From positions 3,566,856-3,630,855 of the forward strand of contig OY282374.1 in assembly GCA_958295815.1 (NCBI GenBank): 64,000 bases of DNA. The letters are read 5' to 3'. This stretch comes from Candidatus Poribacteria bacterium (GTDB taxonomy: Bacteria > Poribacteria > WGA-4E > WGA-3G). The notes under the pieces were generated by a model that saw only the letters and a program-made list of their open reading frames with translations, did not search any database and was not told the origin of the DNA. A program made the position numbers and the translations under genes. Of this stretch, positions 1-8,065 are shown in pieces. Within the stretch, counting starts at the first letter, position 1; each line of letters starts with the position of its first letter.

Positions 1-298
1 GCCGCAGCAACGGTTCTAATGCCCACTGCACAGGGAACCGGATGAGATAGATGTTCTTAAGTTGTGGATGTTGTCCGGCAGGCGTAGCTGGTGAAAAAAT
101 GGGTGAGACGGACACTGCACCTAACTTCTTACTCAACGTGTCAAGTTCTACGGCAGAAGCACCGGCATGTAAACGCACAATTAATTCACCGGGGGAGTGG
201 GTAATACGTGAGAGATCATCTGAATTACTTTGGGCAAAAGCAGTATGTGCATTCACGAATAGCACAAGAATATAGAGATAAATAAAATTTTTTTTCAT
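1..298 (-). CDS. N-terminal part of a secreted protein with subtilase-type propeptide (runs off the left edge)
   Basis: Reading the minus strand from an ATG at 298 gives 99 open codons to the window edge. The product starts with a signal peptide (MKKNFIYLYILVLFVNA, then HTAFAQ as probable cleavage site). The mature start contains SPGELIVRLHAGASA followed by LDTLSKKLGAVSV. The GE-L-I-V-R-x-x-x-G pattern followed by a short helix and a lone glycine is typical of the inhibitor-like propeptides of secreted subtilisins (fervidolysin type). The catalytic domain would lie outside the window, so the protease assignment is inferred from the propeptide only. Confidence 0.6.
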   Translation of the reverse strand, partial: MKKNFIYLYILVLFVNAHTAFAQSNSDDLSRITHSPGELIVRLHAGASAVELDTLSKKLGAVSVSPIFSPATPAGQHPQLKNIYLIRFPVQWALEPLLR

Positions 299-487
299 GT
301 ATTTTCGTATATTTACGTCTCCCGACTCTTAACGTATAACTTATAACCCACAAACTTATAACCCATAACTGATTTCACTGACTGCTGGCTGCTGACCGCT
401 GGCTGCTCTGTATTTAAATATGTATTTTTTAGACGCAATCTGTTATATTATTACATAGGGCAGAATTCAAAGAAAAAATATTTTTTC

Positions 488-502
488 TGATGATCGTCAT
501 CA
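488..502. promoter_or_regulatory. Palindromic operator-like site before the acetolactate-synthase-like gene
   Basis: TGATGA-TCG-TCATCA is a perfect 6+3+6 inverted repeat about 85 bases upstream of the start at 587. It sits in an AT-rich spacer and could be a repressor-binding site. No regulator is known and the short length makes chance possible. Confidence 0.25.
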
Positions 503-586
503 TTTTTCTGCATTTAGCGTTAAGACATTCTACAAACAAACTTAGGATTCATCATTTGTTACCAATAAATCTAAGGAAATACACCC

Positions 587-2224
587 ATGAAAGCCTCAGA
601 ACTCACCGTTAAATGCCTTGAAAACGAAAAAGTTGACTACATCTTCGGAATACCCGGCGAAGAAAACCTCGATTTAATGGATGCCCTGTTAGAATCGGAG
701 ATCCAATTCATCCAAACTCGCGATGAACGTGGTGCCGCCTTCATGGCGGATGTCTATGGTCGCCTTACCGGTCGCGCTGGTGTATGCCTTGCGACCCTCG
801 GTCCCGGAGCCATGAACCTTGTCACCGGAGTCGCTGATGCCAATATGGATAGAGCACCGCTCGTCGCCATCACGGGGCAAGCGAGTCTGGACAGGATGCA
901 TAAAGAGTCGCACCAGTACATGGATGTCGTTTCTGTTTTCAAACCCATGACAAAATGGAATACACTCATCCACTTACCCGAAATCATCCCTGAATCCATC
1001 AGCAAAGCCTTCAAAACAGCAACGGGCGAAAAACCAGGAGCCACCCATATTGACTTTCCAGAAGACGTAGCGAGCATGGAGATCAACGCCGAACCCATCC
1101 GACACGACTTTCCGAGCGAAGCGGAACCGGTCGCCTCCTGTTTAGAACGCGCCGCACAGTTGATTAACGACGCGAAACAGCCTATTATCCTCGCAGGGAA
1201 CGGGGTCGTCCGTCAAGGTGCTTCTCGAATGCTTACCCAATTCGCAGAAATGACGAATATCCCGGTTGCTCACACCTTTATGGGCAAAGGGAGCATTCCG
1301 TGGACACATCGGCTTTCCTTACTCAGTGTTGGGTTGCAAGCCAACGATTTTGTCTCTTGCGGGTTTGACCGCGCAGACCTCGTCATCGCTATTGGCTATG
1401 ATATTGTCGAATACCACCCGAGCCTATGGAATCCAAATCGCGACAAGAAACTCGTCCATATTGACACGGAATCAAGCGAAAGCGATGCCGCCTATGTCAC
1501 TGATGTCGAAATGGTAGGCAACATTCGCCAGAGTCTCAGACATCTCATGGCACAAGAAATTTACCCTAAAGATTCAGAGTACGCCTCAAATACTTTACGG
1601 AAAATCATACTCGATCAACTCGATGAACACCGCGATGATACAGGGTTTCCGATGAAACCCCAAAAAATCTTGAGCGATGTCCGGTCCGTACTCGCTGAAG
1701 ACGATATTCTTATTTCCGATGTCGGCGCACACAAAATGTGGATAGCGCGGATGTATCCGTGCTATAAACCGAATACGTGCATCATATCCAATGGATTCGC
1801 TTCCATGGGCATTGCCGTTCCAGGGGCTATTGCTGCCAAACTTATCTATCCCGAACGCAAATGTTTGGCAGTTTGTGGCGACGGCGGATTCATGATGAAC
1901 TCCCAGGAGATTGAAACCGCTATGCGTGTCGGGGCTCCGTTTGTCACGCTTATCTTCAACGATGAAGCTTATGGACTTATTGAATGGAAACAAATGAACG
2001 GCTTCGGCAGACCGGCACATATTGATTTTACGAACCCTGATTTTGTCAAGTATGCTGAGGCTTTCGGTGCCAAGGGCTACAGAGTTGAAAATAGTGACGA
2101 GCTTGTTCCGATACTTAACGATGCTTTCAACCAGAATGTCCCCTCAGTCATTGATTGTCCAGTCGATTATGCCGAGAATCTACGATTAACCAATGAACTC
2201 GGGCATCTAACATGCCCCATCTAA
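587..2224 (+). CDS. alsS: Acetolactate synthase, catabolic AlsS-like, TPP-dependent
   Basis: A 545-residue thiamine-diphosphate enzyme expected to condense two pyruvates into acetolactate. The N-terminal Pyr domain holds FGIPGEENLDLMDAL and the conserved catalytic Glu region (RDERGAAFMA). A central DHS-like domain follows. The C-terminal PP domain has the GDGGF...ND TPP/Mg motif at about residues 431-459. The central IGYDIVEYHPSLWN segment resembles catabolic AlsS, and the RFDDR motif of FAD-dependent anabolic AHAS is absent, so the catabolic branch is favoured. No regulatory subunit or decarboxylase is adjacent. Other TPP enzymes (oxalyl-CoA decarboxylase, glyoxylate carboligase) are less likely. 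The start has an AAGGAA-type ribosome site upstream. Confidence 0.8.
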   Translation: MKASELTVKCLENEKVDYIFGIPGEENLDLMDALLESEIQFIQTRDERGAAFMADVYGRLTGRAGVCLATLGPGAMNLVTGVADANMDRAPLVAITGQASLDRMHKESHQYMDVVSVFKPMTKWNTLIHLPEIIPESISKAFKTATGEKPGATHIDFPEDVASMEINAEPIRHDFPSEAEPVASCLERAAQLINDAKQPIILAGNGVVRQGASRMLTQFAEMTNIPVAHTFMGKGSIPWTHRLSLLSVGLQANDFVSCGFDRADLVIAIGYDIVEYHPSLWNPNRDKKLVHIDTESSESDAAYVTDVEMVGNIRQSLRHLMAQEIYPKDSEYASNTLRKIILDQLDEHRDDTGFPMKPQKILSDVRSVLAEDDILISDVGAHKMWIARMYPCYKPNTCIISNGFASMGIAVPGAIAAKLIYPERKCLAVCGDGGFMMNSQEIETAMRVGAPFVTLIFNDEAYGLIEWKQMNGFGRPAHIDFTNPDFVKYAEAFGAKGYRVENSDELVPILNDAFNQNVPSVIDCPVDYAENLRLTNELGHLTCPI

Positions 2225-2290
2225 CATCAATCTTTTGTCTCTTTATTTTCCGATATGCTTCGTTTTTTTCAGGAGGATACGCTACTAAAA

Positions 2291-3331
2291 ATGGCAGTTT
2301 CAACAATTGAATGGGCGGATGGTAGAATCCAGTTGATTGATCAGACGCTATTGCCCAACGAATTCAAGCAAATTTATTGTGATGACCTTCCTTCAATCTG
2401 GGAAGCCATTAAATCGCTGCGTGTACGAGGAGCACCCGCGATCGGCATCGCAGGTGCTTTGGGAGCAGTACTCGGGATTTGGAATTCCAATGCAAAAACC
2501 TATGACGCTTTTGCCTCTGAACTCAAATCCGCTACCGATTACTTAGCAACCTCGCGACCGACAGCCGTTAATCTCTTTTGGGCACTCAATAGAATCACAC
2601 AAACGGCGGAAAAAAACAGACACCTTCAGGTTTCTGAACTCAAAGAGGTCTTGCTCTCAGAGGCTTTAGAGATTATTGATGAGGATAGGGCGATGTGTCG
2701 CGCCATCGGGCAACACGGCATGGCATTGCTAAATGAAAACGATACTATTCTCACCCACTGCAACGCTGGTGGATTGGCGACATCTGACTATGGAACCGCA
2801 CTGGCTGTGATGTTTAGTGCCCACGAAGCTGGTAAGCAGATACAAGTTTACGCTGATGAGACACGACCCCTCTTACAAGGCGCACGGCTCACCACTTGGG
2901 AACTCATGCAAGCCGGGATTGATGTAACTCTTATCTGTGATAACATGGCTGCACAAGTGATGAAAGAAGGCAAAATTCAGTGTGTTATTGTCGGTGCCGA
3001 TCGGATTGCCGCCAATGGTGACACCGCAAACAAGATCGGTACTTACAATGTTGCTATCCTTGCAGAGGCACACGGCATCCCATTTTATGTTGCCGCACCG
3101 ACTTCAACGTTGGACTTCTCTCTTGAAACCGGCGCGGAAATTCCTATCGAACAACGTGCAGCAGAAGAAGTAACGGAGGGTTTCGGGAAAATAACAGCAC
3201 CTAAAGGCGTGAAAGTCTATAGTCCGGCGTTTGATGTTACACCCGCAGACTTGGTCACAGCGATCATCACCGAAAATGGTGTCGCGCGTCCACCTTATAT
3301 AGCGAGTCTGCAGGCGTTACGGGACGGATAA
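2291..3331 (+). CDS. mtnA: S-methyl-5-thioribose-1-phosphate isomerase
   Basis: Interconverts methylthioribose-1-phosphate and methylthioribulose-1-phosphate in methionine salvage; cytosolic. The 346-residue product has the family hallmarks: SLRVRGAPAIGIAGALG near the N-terminus, THCNAGGLAT around residue 155 (catalytic Cys), the acidic DETRPLLQGARLT segment, and VGADRIAANGDTANKIGTY. An in-frame ATG at 2255 has no ribosome site. The ATG at 2291 gives the normal MAVSTIEW start, with AGGAGG at 2271-2276, so 2291 was chosen. It is 66 bases downstream of the acetolactate-synthase-like gene and probably co-transcribed, though no pathway link is evident. No other methionine-salvage gene is in the window. 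Confidence 0.92.
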   Translation: MAVSTIEWADGRIQLIDQTLLPNEFKQIYCDDLPSIWEAIKSLRVRGAPAIGIAGALGAVLGIWNSNAKTYDAFASELKSATDYLATSRPTAVNLFWALNRITQTAEKNRHLQVSELKEVLLSEALEIIDEDRAMCRAIGQHGMALLNENDTILTHCNAGGLATSDYGTALAVMFSAHEAGKQIQVYADETRPLLQGARLTTWELMQAGIDVTLICDNMAAQVMKEGKIQCVIVGADRIAANGDTANKIGTYNVAILAEAHGIPFYVAAPTSTLDFSLETGAEIPIEQRAAEEVTEGFGKITAPKGVKVYSPAFDVTPADLVTAIITENGVARPPYIASLQALRDG

Positions 3332-3351
3332 ACTGTCGTGTATCTGATGCC

Positions 3352-4638
3352 TTACGCCGCTTTCGCAATGCTCGCGCGAGTGCCTTCAATATCGAAACAG
3401 TCGTATTGATTTGTATTCATAATCCGAGTGGCAAACGCCATCGCCTGTTTTTCCGTGAGATAACCGTCCGCGATTTCACCTTCAAGGGCGCGGCGGATCT
3501 CATTCCTTGCTTGAATCGCGTATGCCATCGCACTTGTGGGCCAGCCTGTGTCACCGCCGAAGGCAAATAGTTTGTTTGACGGCACCGCATGAATGCACCG
3601 GCGCAGGAAGTCACGCGAACTGTAGGGATCGATGCTCCATGCCCAACAGAAGTCTACCCAGATGTTTCGATAATGCTTGGCGAGAGCAACCAATTCATCG
3701 TTGTATGGATAGGAGATGTGCATCAATACGAATTTCGCATCAAGATACCGGGCGAATAACGCACACATATTTCCAGCAGGAATACGACGCACCGGCATCC
3801 GGTCATTGCCAGCATAGTAACCGGTATGAATTTTGAACGGGAGATTGTGTTCGATTGTGAGTTCAACACCGCGTGCCCAACACCAATCACCCAAACATAG
3901 GCGCGTTGGTTCATCGATTTCTCCAGCAGGTTTGGTTAGCAAGGCATCAAGCGCAGCAGAAGCTTCAGCGTCGCTGCGTTCGATCCAGTCGAGCGTACGG
4001 TTGTAAGCATGTTGAGATTTTACAGCGATAGCACAAGCAGCATGCTTGGCAAAAATCGACTCCATCCCATGTTTTAGGGAACCAAGATCGCTGACTTCAA
4101 CGCCTGTCTCAGCGTGGATAGCACTCGGATCTACTTGTCCGTTGCAGAACGTCGCCCACGAAAGGTCATAGAGGAAAAAGTCAGGACCGGAAGTATCTGG
4201 GGTACACTGCCAACTGAAATCATCGGTTTGAATATGGTCAAGATTCGCAAGGTCGTTTAAAATGTGATAACGTTTACCGGGGGTGCGAAGCGTATCTAAG
4301 TTACTGGCACTTGCGAGTCCATCGCCTGTCAGTTCGTCGAGTCCATAGATGTGTTTCGCAATCAGGCTAACTGCCTCGCCATACCCAGTGAACTGTGTCG
4401 CTTCCCATGCGTCTCGGATACCTTCAAACCGCGATGCGACGTCTTGGGACGCGTCCATGAGGTTCCGCATCGCTTCTGGGGAGGCACCAGCCGTCACTAA
4501 GTCAGCGGGTACATAGTTCCCGAATAGATCTTGGAGAATATCGGGGCCATTCTCAACCCAGTCGTTTTCGCGCTTCATATGCTCGTGTGTGTCAACGAGA
4601 CGGATAGATTGAATGTGGTGTGTCAAATCGCTTGCCAT
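3352..4638 (-). CDS. Amidohydrolase-family metal-dependent hydrolase
   Basis: A 428-residue TIM-barrel protein of the amidohydrolase-2 type. VDTHEHMKRE near residue 16 gives the first-strand H-x-H metal ligands. Later strands show FKIHTGYY, FVLMHISYPY and FAFGGDTGWP, consistent with the remaining His and Asp ligands. Relatives include glucuronate-isomerase-like and decarboxylase-like enzymes, and the substrate cannot be told. AGGAG lies about 10 bases before the ATG. The gene converges on mtnA with a 20-base gap. It is a single-gene unit. Confidence 0.75.
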   Translation of the reverse strand: MASDLTHHIQSIRLVDTHEHMKRENDWVENGPDILQDLFGNYVPADLVTAGASPEAMRNLMDASQDVASRFEGIRDAWEATQFTGYGEAVSLIAKHIYGLDELTGDGLASASNLDTLRTPGKRYHILNDLANLDHIQTDDFSWQCTPDTSGPDFFLYDLSWATFCNGQVDPSAIHAETGVEVSDLGSLKHGMESIFAKHAACAIAVKSQHAYNRTLDWIERSDAEASAALDALLTKPAGEIDEPTRLCLGDWCWARGVELTIEHNLPFKIHTGYYAGNDRMPVRRIPAGNMCALFARYLDAKFVLMHISYPYNDELVALAKHYRNIWVDFCWAWSIDPYSSRDFLRRCIHAVPSNKLFAFGGDTGWPTSAMAYAIQARNEIRRALEGEIADGYLTEKQAMAFATRIMNTNQYDCFDIEGTRASIAKAA

Positions 4639-4698
4639 CTGAGGTCTCCTAAAAAATTGGATACTGAAGGGATATACGTATCGGGCTATTTACAGTGG

Positions 4699-4721
4699 GT
4701 AGGCGAGATTGGTACCTCGCC
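4699..4721. repeat. Family B hairpin repeat
   Basis: GTAGGCGAGATTGG then TACCTCGCC, just upstream of the amidohydrolase start on its promoter side. Arms AGGCGAG/CTCGCC-type pair with one change. Confidence 0.75.
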
Positions 4722-4977
4722 GATTTACAGTGAACCGCGTCTCTGATGTTGAGGTTTCCAACCTTGACAGTCCTCTATTTTGGTTATGATTTACAAACGT
4801 TAACTTTTTTATGAGATATAGCGTAACTTTTCACGCTGCTTCTCGTAAAGAGTGTTTATACACATAAAGCAAATATGTAAAACTAAATGACCCTAATATC
4901 TACACGCCTATACTTGACAAATATGTTGAATTATGTTTTACTATATAATGTTTTGACAATTCGCCTCTGTTTGAGTG

Positions 4978-5029
4978 TTGCAAGGCGTAAGTTGTAGGTT
5001 TTGCATTTGGTTTGCAAAACCTGCCGCAA
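4978..5029 (+). promoter_or_regulatory. Structured 5' leader (long stem-loop) of the cold-shock/Hfq-like gene
   Basis: A perfect 10-bp stem, AGGTTTTGCA (4996-5005) with TGCAAAACCT (5013-5022), has a 7-base loop. It is extended outward by GGC/GCC and TTGC/GCAA pairing (4978-4986 with 5023-5029) across an asymmetric bulge. No T-run follows, so it is not a simple terminator. It lies about 170 bases before the ATG. Long structured leaders are known for cspA-type mRNAs, so a regulatory 5' UTR is a reasonable inference. Confidence 0.4.
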
Positions 5030-5199
5030 GAAAAGTAAAGTTGCTCTATTATAAAATAGCAAGTCTATTCTGTCAAGAAAAACGGTAAATTCAGAGGGGC
5101 TCACGCGCAGGCCGCCTCCATAAAAGACAAATGCTCGCGTAGGAACGTGAATGGTTAGCCTCATCTACCTGAAGAGGGACAAGACCGCAGGAGCATATA

Positions 5200-6150
5200 A
5201 TGCCTACAGGACGGATTAAGTACTACAATTTCGATAAAGGCTTTGGATTTATTGCACAAGATAGCAGTGACGCTGATGTCTTCTTACACAGCTCTGCTAT
5301 TAAACAGCCCGAATATGAGGAGCTACGAGTCGGGCAGCGAGTGAAATACAATATTGTTGAAGGTGAAAAAGGGCTTGTTGCCCAAAATGTTGAAGTGTTG
5401 TTAACCCCAACGGAACGTCGATGGCTGCGACAAGGAAAGGCAATCATTCCGCGTGGTTACGCAGGTTTCCCAGGACAGAATCAAGGTCCATTTTTCAGTG
5501 ATGGCGATTCACGCACCTTTGGTAACGACGCCTCCCAGCCAAGGTCAAATCGGGGTCGCCGCGACGTATCTGTAGCATCTTCAAAACCTACAGCGAAGCC
5601 ACATAGTCAACCTTCGCCAGTAGGAGACTTTGCCGATGCTCCAACATCCACACTGGATGTCAAGGAACAAACTTCAAAGCAGCTCAGTTTCGGGGACCTC
5701 TATATCCTCAAGCAGATTAATTTTGAAACACCAATGTTTTTCGCATTGTACAACGATGTACACCTTCCGGCTACTGTCCTTGAAATGACACTCTCCAGTT
5801 TAACAATCAATAGCAATGGAAGTGAACAGCACATCGCTAAGACAGATGTTAAATACTGCTATAAAGATATTGACGCTGAAAGAGTTCAGGTGGCTATTAA
5901 CATTGACGAAGGGGTCAAAGCACAGCAACTAAAGCAGCTAACTTCCGATGCTGATGCCTGTGAGATTGATACCGAGGCAGTCCAGGATGCCCGAAGAAGT
6001 AAATCACCAATTGAGATCACCCTCCGAGACGGAGAACTCTTTCGCGGCACTATAGATTGGGTGAGTCCTTACGAGATTAAGCTCATTTTAGCGAATGGCG
6101 CAAAGGTCGTTGTTTTCCGACATGCTATCTACACGCTTTCCGTTGATTAA
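5200..6150 (+). CDS. Cold-shock-domain protein fused to Hfq/Sm-like modules
   Basis: A 316-residue probable RNA-binding protein. Residues 1-67 are a cold-shock domain with RNP1 (KGFGFI) and RNP2 (DVFLHSSAI). Residues about 68-165 are a low-complexity polar linker. Residues about 168-232 form an Sm-like stretch starting GDLYILKQINFETP. Residues about 271-316 (IEITLRDGELFRGTID, later VVVFRHAIYTL) closely resemble the Sm1 and YKHA-I-T Sm2 motifs of Hfq. So it appears to carry one cold-shock domain and two Hfq-like folds in one chain. Known CspA proteins are about 70 residues and Hfq about 80-100. AGGAG precedes the ATG. A YkgJ-like gene starts 8 bases downstream. The Hfq relation rests on pattern reading and is stronger for the second module. 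Confidence 0.75.
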   Translation: MPTGRIKYYNFDKGFGFIAQDSSDADVFLHSSAIKQPEYEELRVGQRVKYNIVEGEKGLVAQNVEVLLTPTERRWLRQGKAIIPRGYAGFPGQNQGPFFSDGDSRTFGNDASQPRSNRGRRDVSVASSKPTAKPHSQPSPVGDFADAPTSTLDVKEQTSKQLSFGDLYILKQINFETPMFFALYNDVHLPATVLEMTLSSLTINSNGSEQHIAKTDVKYCYKDIDAERVQVAINIDEGVKAQQLKQLTSDADACEIDTEAVQDARRSKSPIEITLRDGELFRGTIDWVSPYEIKLILANGAKVVVFRHAIYTLSVD

Positions 6151-6158
6151 GTGCTGCT

Positions 6159-6728
6159 ATGGAAGCCTATCACGAACTCCTTGATGAGATTCAACGCGAC
6201 GTCCAACGTTTACGTGAGGAATCCGGTGGTGTACCGTGTCCATCTGACTGTTTTTCCTGCTGCCGAAATACAGCAACAATGGCGATAAGCGAGGTTGAAG
6301 CGCGTGATCTGAAGGAAGGGTTAGAGAGACTACCCGTGCAGCTTCGCACACATATCCGTCAGAAAGCAGAGCGGGTTATCAGGAAATTGGAAGCGCACGG
6401 TTATAATGCTGAAAACATCATTCCTGATGCTGGTATGGAAGCAATTGGGTTAATAAAGGGCACGCCTGAAGGTGAGTGCCCTATGTTAATTGGTGGAGTC
6501 TGCGCCGTTTACGAAAACCGTCCGGTCATCTGCCGAGTCTGGGGATATCCCATTCATAACGGAAATGAATTAGCTTGTTGTCATAAAACTTTTATTGGAC
6601 AACGCAGCCGATACCGACCCCTTAACTATACGCATTATTGGAATGAATGCAAAAGACTTAGCAGCGAATTGGGTGCCGAGAAAAAAACACCAAACTGTTA
6701 TCTCGTTCTTCGTTTACTCTCCGAATAG
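6159..6728 (+). CDS. YkgJ-family cysteine-cluster protein
   Basis: A 189-residue soluble protein with the YkgJ/UPF0153 zinc- or iron-chelating pattern. CPSDCFSCCRN lies at about residues 28-38, GECPMLIGGVCAVYENRP in the middle, then ICRVWGYP and ACCHKTF. The family is thought to bind a metal or cluster; its biochemical role is not established. The start is only 8 bases after the stop of the cold-shock/Hfq-like gene, so the two are likely co-transcribed. A GTAGGAGGGG hairpin repeat follows the stop. Confidence 0.8.
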   Translation: MEAYHELLDEIQRDVQRLREESGGVPCPSDCFSCCRNTATMAISEVEARDLKEGLERLPVQLRTHIRQKAERVIRKLEAHGYNAENIIPDAGMEAIGLIKGTPEGECPMLIGGVCAVYENRPVICRVWGYPIHNGNELACCHKTFIGQRSRYRPLNYTHYWNECKRLSSELGAEKKTPNCYLVLRLLSE

Positions 6729-6748
6729 AATCCGGTAATGTATCTATC

Positions 6749-6774
6749 TTTGTAGGAGGGGTTTGTAACCCCGA
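6749..6774 (+). repeat. Family A intergenic hairpin repeat (GGGGTT variant)
   Basis: TTTGTAGGAGGGG then TTTGTAACCCCGA; GGGGTT and AACCCC pair around a TGT loop. Same family as 53747-53863 and related to the TCCCGA variant found at seven other loci. It sits just after a stop codon and could act as a weak terminator. Confidence 0.8.
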
Positions 6775-6837
6775 TTCTTTACTTTCTTGCCGATGTTTTT
6801 GCCTAATCCGACATAGCGAACCCCAACACAACAACTG

Positions 6838-7146
6838 TTAGTCTGTGTCACTTAACTCGCGCAAAAACTGAAACGTGTAAATTCCGGTTCGGTGTCCATC
6901 ACTCCAAACCAACCGCACTGCATAACGTCCCACCTGCTGAATATCCGCAAGATGTAGATTGTCAAAAAAGTCATCAGAGGGCAAAATATGAAAAGGATCT
7001 TTTCCTGAGCGCGTCGCATCGCATCGCGCACATGGACACTTTTCGCGAAGTAGGCGATATGGCAACTCGCTCTGATGCGAATCTTTCCACTGAATCTTCA
7101 AACCTGTATCGCCTCTTTCAATGCGGGTAGGTTGAAATTTCTGCAT
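6838..7146 (-). CDS. DUF971 (gamma-butyrobetaine-hydroxylase-like N-terminal) domain protein
   Basis: A single-domain protein of about 102 residues: IERGDTGLKIQWKD, then the CPCARC cysteine motif, and LVWSDGHRTGIYTFQFLREL at the C-terminus. This matches the DUF971 fold, seen alone or fused to oxygenases and Mrp/ApbC-type proteins. A TTG at 7188 would extend it by 14 residues (AAVFFVVPRLHRI), but the ATG at 7146 gives the usual family length. Neither start has a strong ribosome site. It is followed downstream on the other strand by the YkgJ-like gene (convergent). Confidence 0.8.
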   Translation of the reverse strand: MQKFQPTRIERGDTGLKIQWKDSHQSELPYRLLREKCPCARCDATRSGKDPFHILPSDDFFDNLHLADIQQVGRYAVRLVWSDGHRTGIYTFQFLRELSDTD

Positions 7147-7264
7147 AATACGGTGCAGACGGGGTACGACAAAAAATACGGCTGCCAATTCGCGTTACCT
7201 TAATTAGGTTCACAAATCGACAACCGTTTAAGGCGTCGCAGTCCAAGGATTGCGCTAACTATCG

Positions 7265-7522
7265 TTATTCAAAATACTCGGCGTTAATCTCTATGAACTC
7301 ATCCCACTCTTCAGGAACATCTTCTTCCATGAAGATCGCTTCAACGGGACATTCAGGTTCACAGACACCACAGTCGATGCACTCTTCGGGGTCGATGTAG
7401 AGCTGATCGGTTTCCTCAAACTCATCAGCATCCGGCAGAGGGTGAATACAATCTACTGGGCACACATCAACGCACGCGCTGTCTTTTACTTCAATACAGG
7501 GTTCACAAATTACATACGTCAT
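7265..7522 (-). CDS. fdxA: Ferredoxin, FdxA-like, two-cluster type
   Basis: An 85-residue acidic electron carrier. The first cysteine set is EPCIEVKDSACVDVCPVDC and the second CIDCGVCEPECPVEAI. In typical 7Fe/8Fe FdxA proteins the first set reads PC-x-x-C. Here the second Cys is replaced by Val, which favours a [3Fe-4S] plus [4Fe-4S] pair, while an extra Cys sits at position 6. A good AAGGAG lies 9 bases before the ATG. It is alone, 118 bases upstream of the DUF971 gene on the same strand. Confidence 0.88.
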   Translation of the reverse strand: MTYVICEPCIEVKDSACVDVCPVDCIHPLPDADEFEETDQLYIDPEECIDCGVCEPECPVEAIFMEEDVPEEWDEFIEINAEYFE

Positions 7523-7822
7523 GCGGGAAACTCCTTTCCACTGAATTTACAACAGGCCTCCCTATGATACAGGAGGAACTTCGTTTGACGGACAAGGCTA
7601 ATCCGTATTTGATGAAGCTATTACAAAAACGTCGTCATATATGGCGATTTTTACATGTTTCGCCAGTTTTTAGAATTAATTTTGGTTTGCAAATTATACC
7701 AAAATCTGTTGTCTGTTGAGTTACGGTTAGGATACTATAAATAATACCACACGTAATTCATTTTGTCAAATTATATTTTTACAAGTGATTTTTATAACTA
7801 ACAACGACCACTGATTCCATCA

Positions 7823-7862
7823 TCCTGCAAGCCCTAAATCCTGTAAATTCTATTCAGACAAT
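7823..7862 (+). repeat. Dispersed repeat, copy 1 (CCTGCAA...TTCAGACAA)
   Basis: Shares CCTGCAA, CCCT, ATCCTGTAAAT and TTCAGACAA in the same order and spacing with 30472-30511. Two copies only are seen in this window; function unknown. Confidence 0.6.
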
Positions 7863-7954
7863 TCACAACCGATAACTGACCGCTGACAACTGACTACCAT
7901 GACTCCAACAACTTATAACGAAAACACTAATACCCGTGTCATCTTCTGAAAAAC

Positions 7955-7983
7955 TTGACAAATCCAAATTTTTGTGGTAATAT
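7955..7983 (+). promoter_or_regulatory. Sigma-70-type promoter for recJ-rel
   Basis: TTGACA (7955-7960), a 17-base spacer, then TAATAT (7978-7983), about 80 bases before the recJ start. Near-consensus and correctly spaced. Confidence 0.7.
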
Positions 7984-8065
7984 ATCAACAGTCAAAAAGC
8001 GTTGCTTGCAACTTCACCTATCCTCACATCGGCAGATTTCCTGTCTTAACAACTGAAGGGGCAAC

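Larger units (their letters stand above)
4639..5199. other. Gene-free leader region between divergent genes
   Basis: This 561-base spacer holds one copy of the AGGCGAGG/CCTCGCC hairpin repeat (4699-4721), AT-rich sequence with a TTGACA (4914-4919) and a TATAAT (4944-4949) that are too far apart (24 bases) to be a classic pair, and a long stem-loop at 4978-5029. I see no open frame with coding character here. Confidence 0.6.
7523..8065. other. Gene-free region between ferredoxin and recJ
   Basis: Divergent spacer. It contains a CCTGCAA/ATCCTGTAAAT repeat (7823-7862, second copy at 30472-30511), a CTGACCGCTGACAACTGAC string of a kind that recurs in several other spacers, ACTTATAAC text, and the recJ promoter at 7955-7983. 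No coding frame was recognised. Confidence 0.6.

Noticed and set aside
587..2224. Oxalyl-CoA decarboxylase or glyoxylate carboligase
   Set aside because: The central IGYDIVEYHPSLWN region and the C-terminal domain are closer to catabolic acetolactate synthase.
4914..4949. Classic promoter before the cold-shock/Hfq-like gene
   Set aside because: TTGACA and TATAAT are both present but 24 bases apart, too far for a standard sigma-70 pair.
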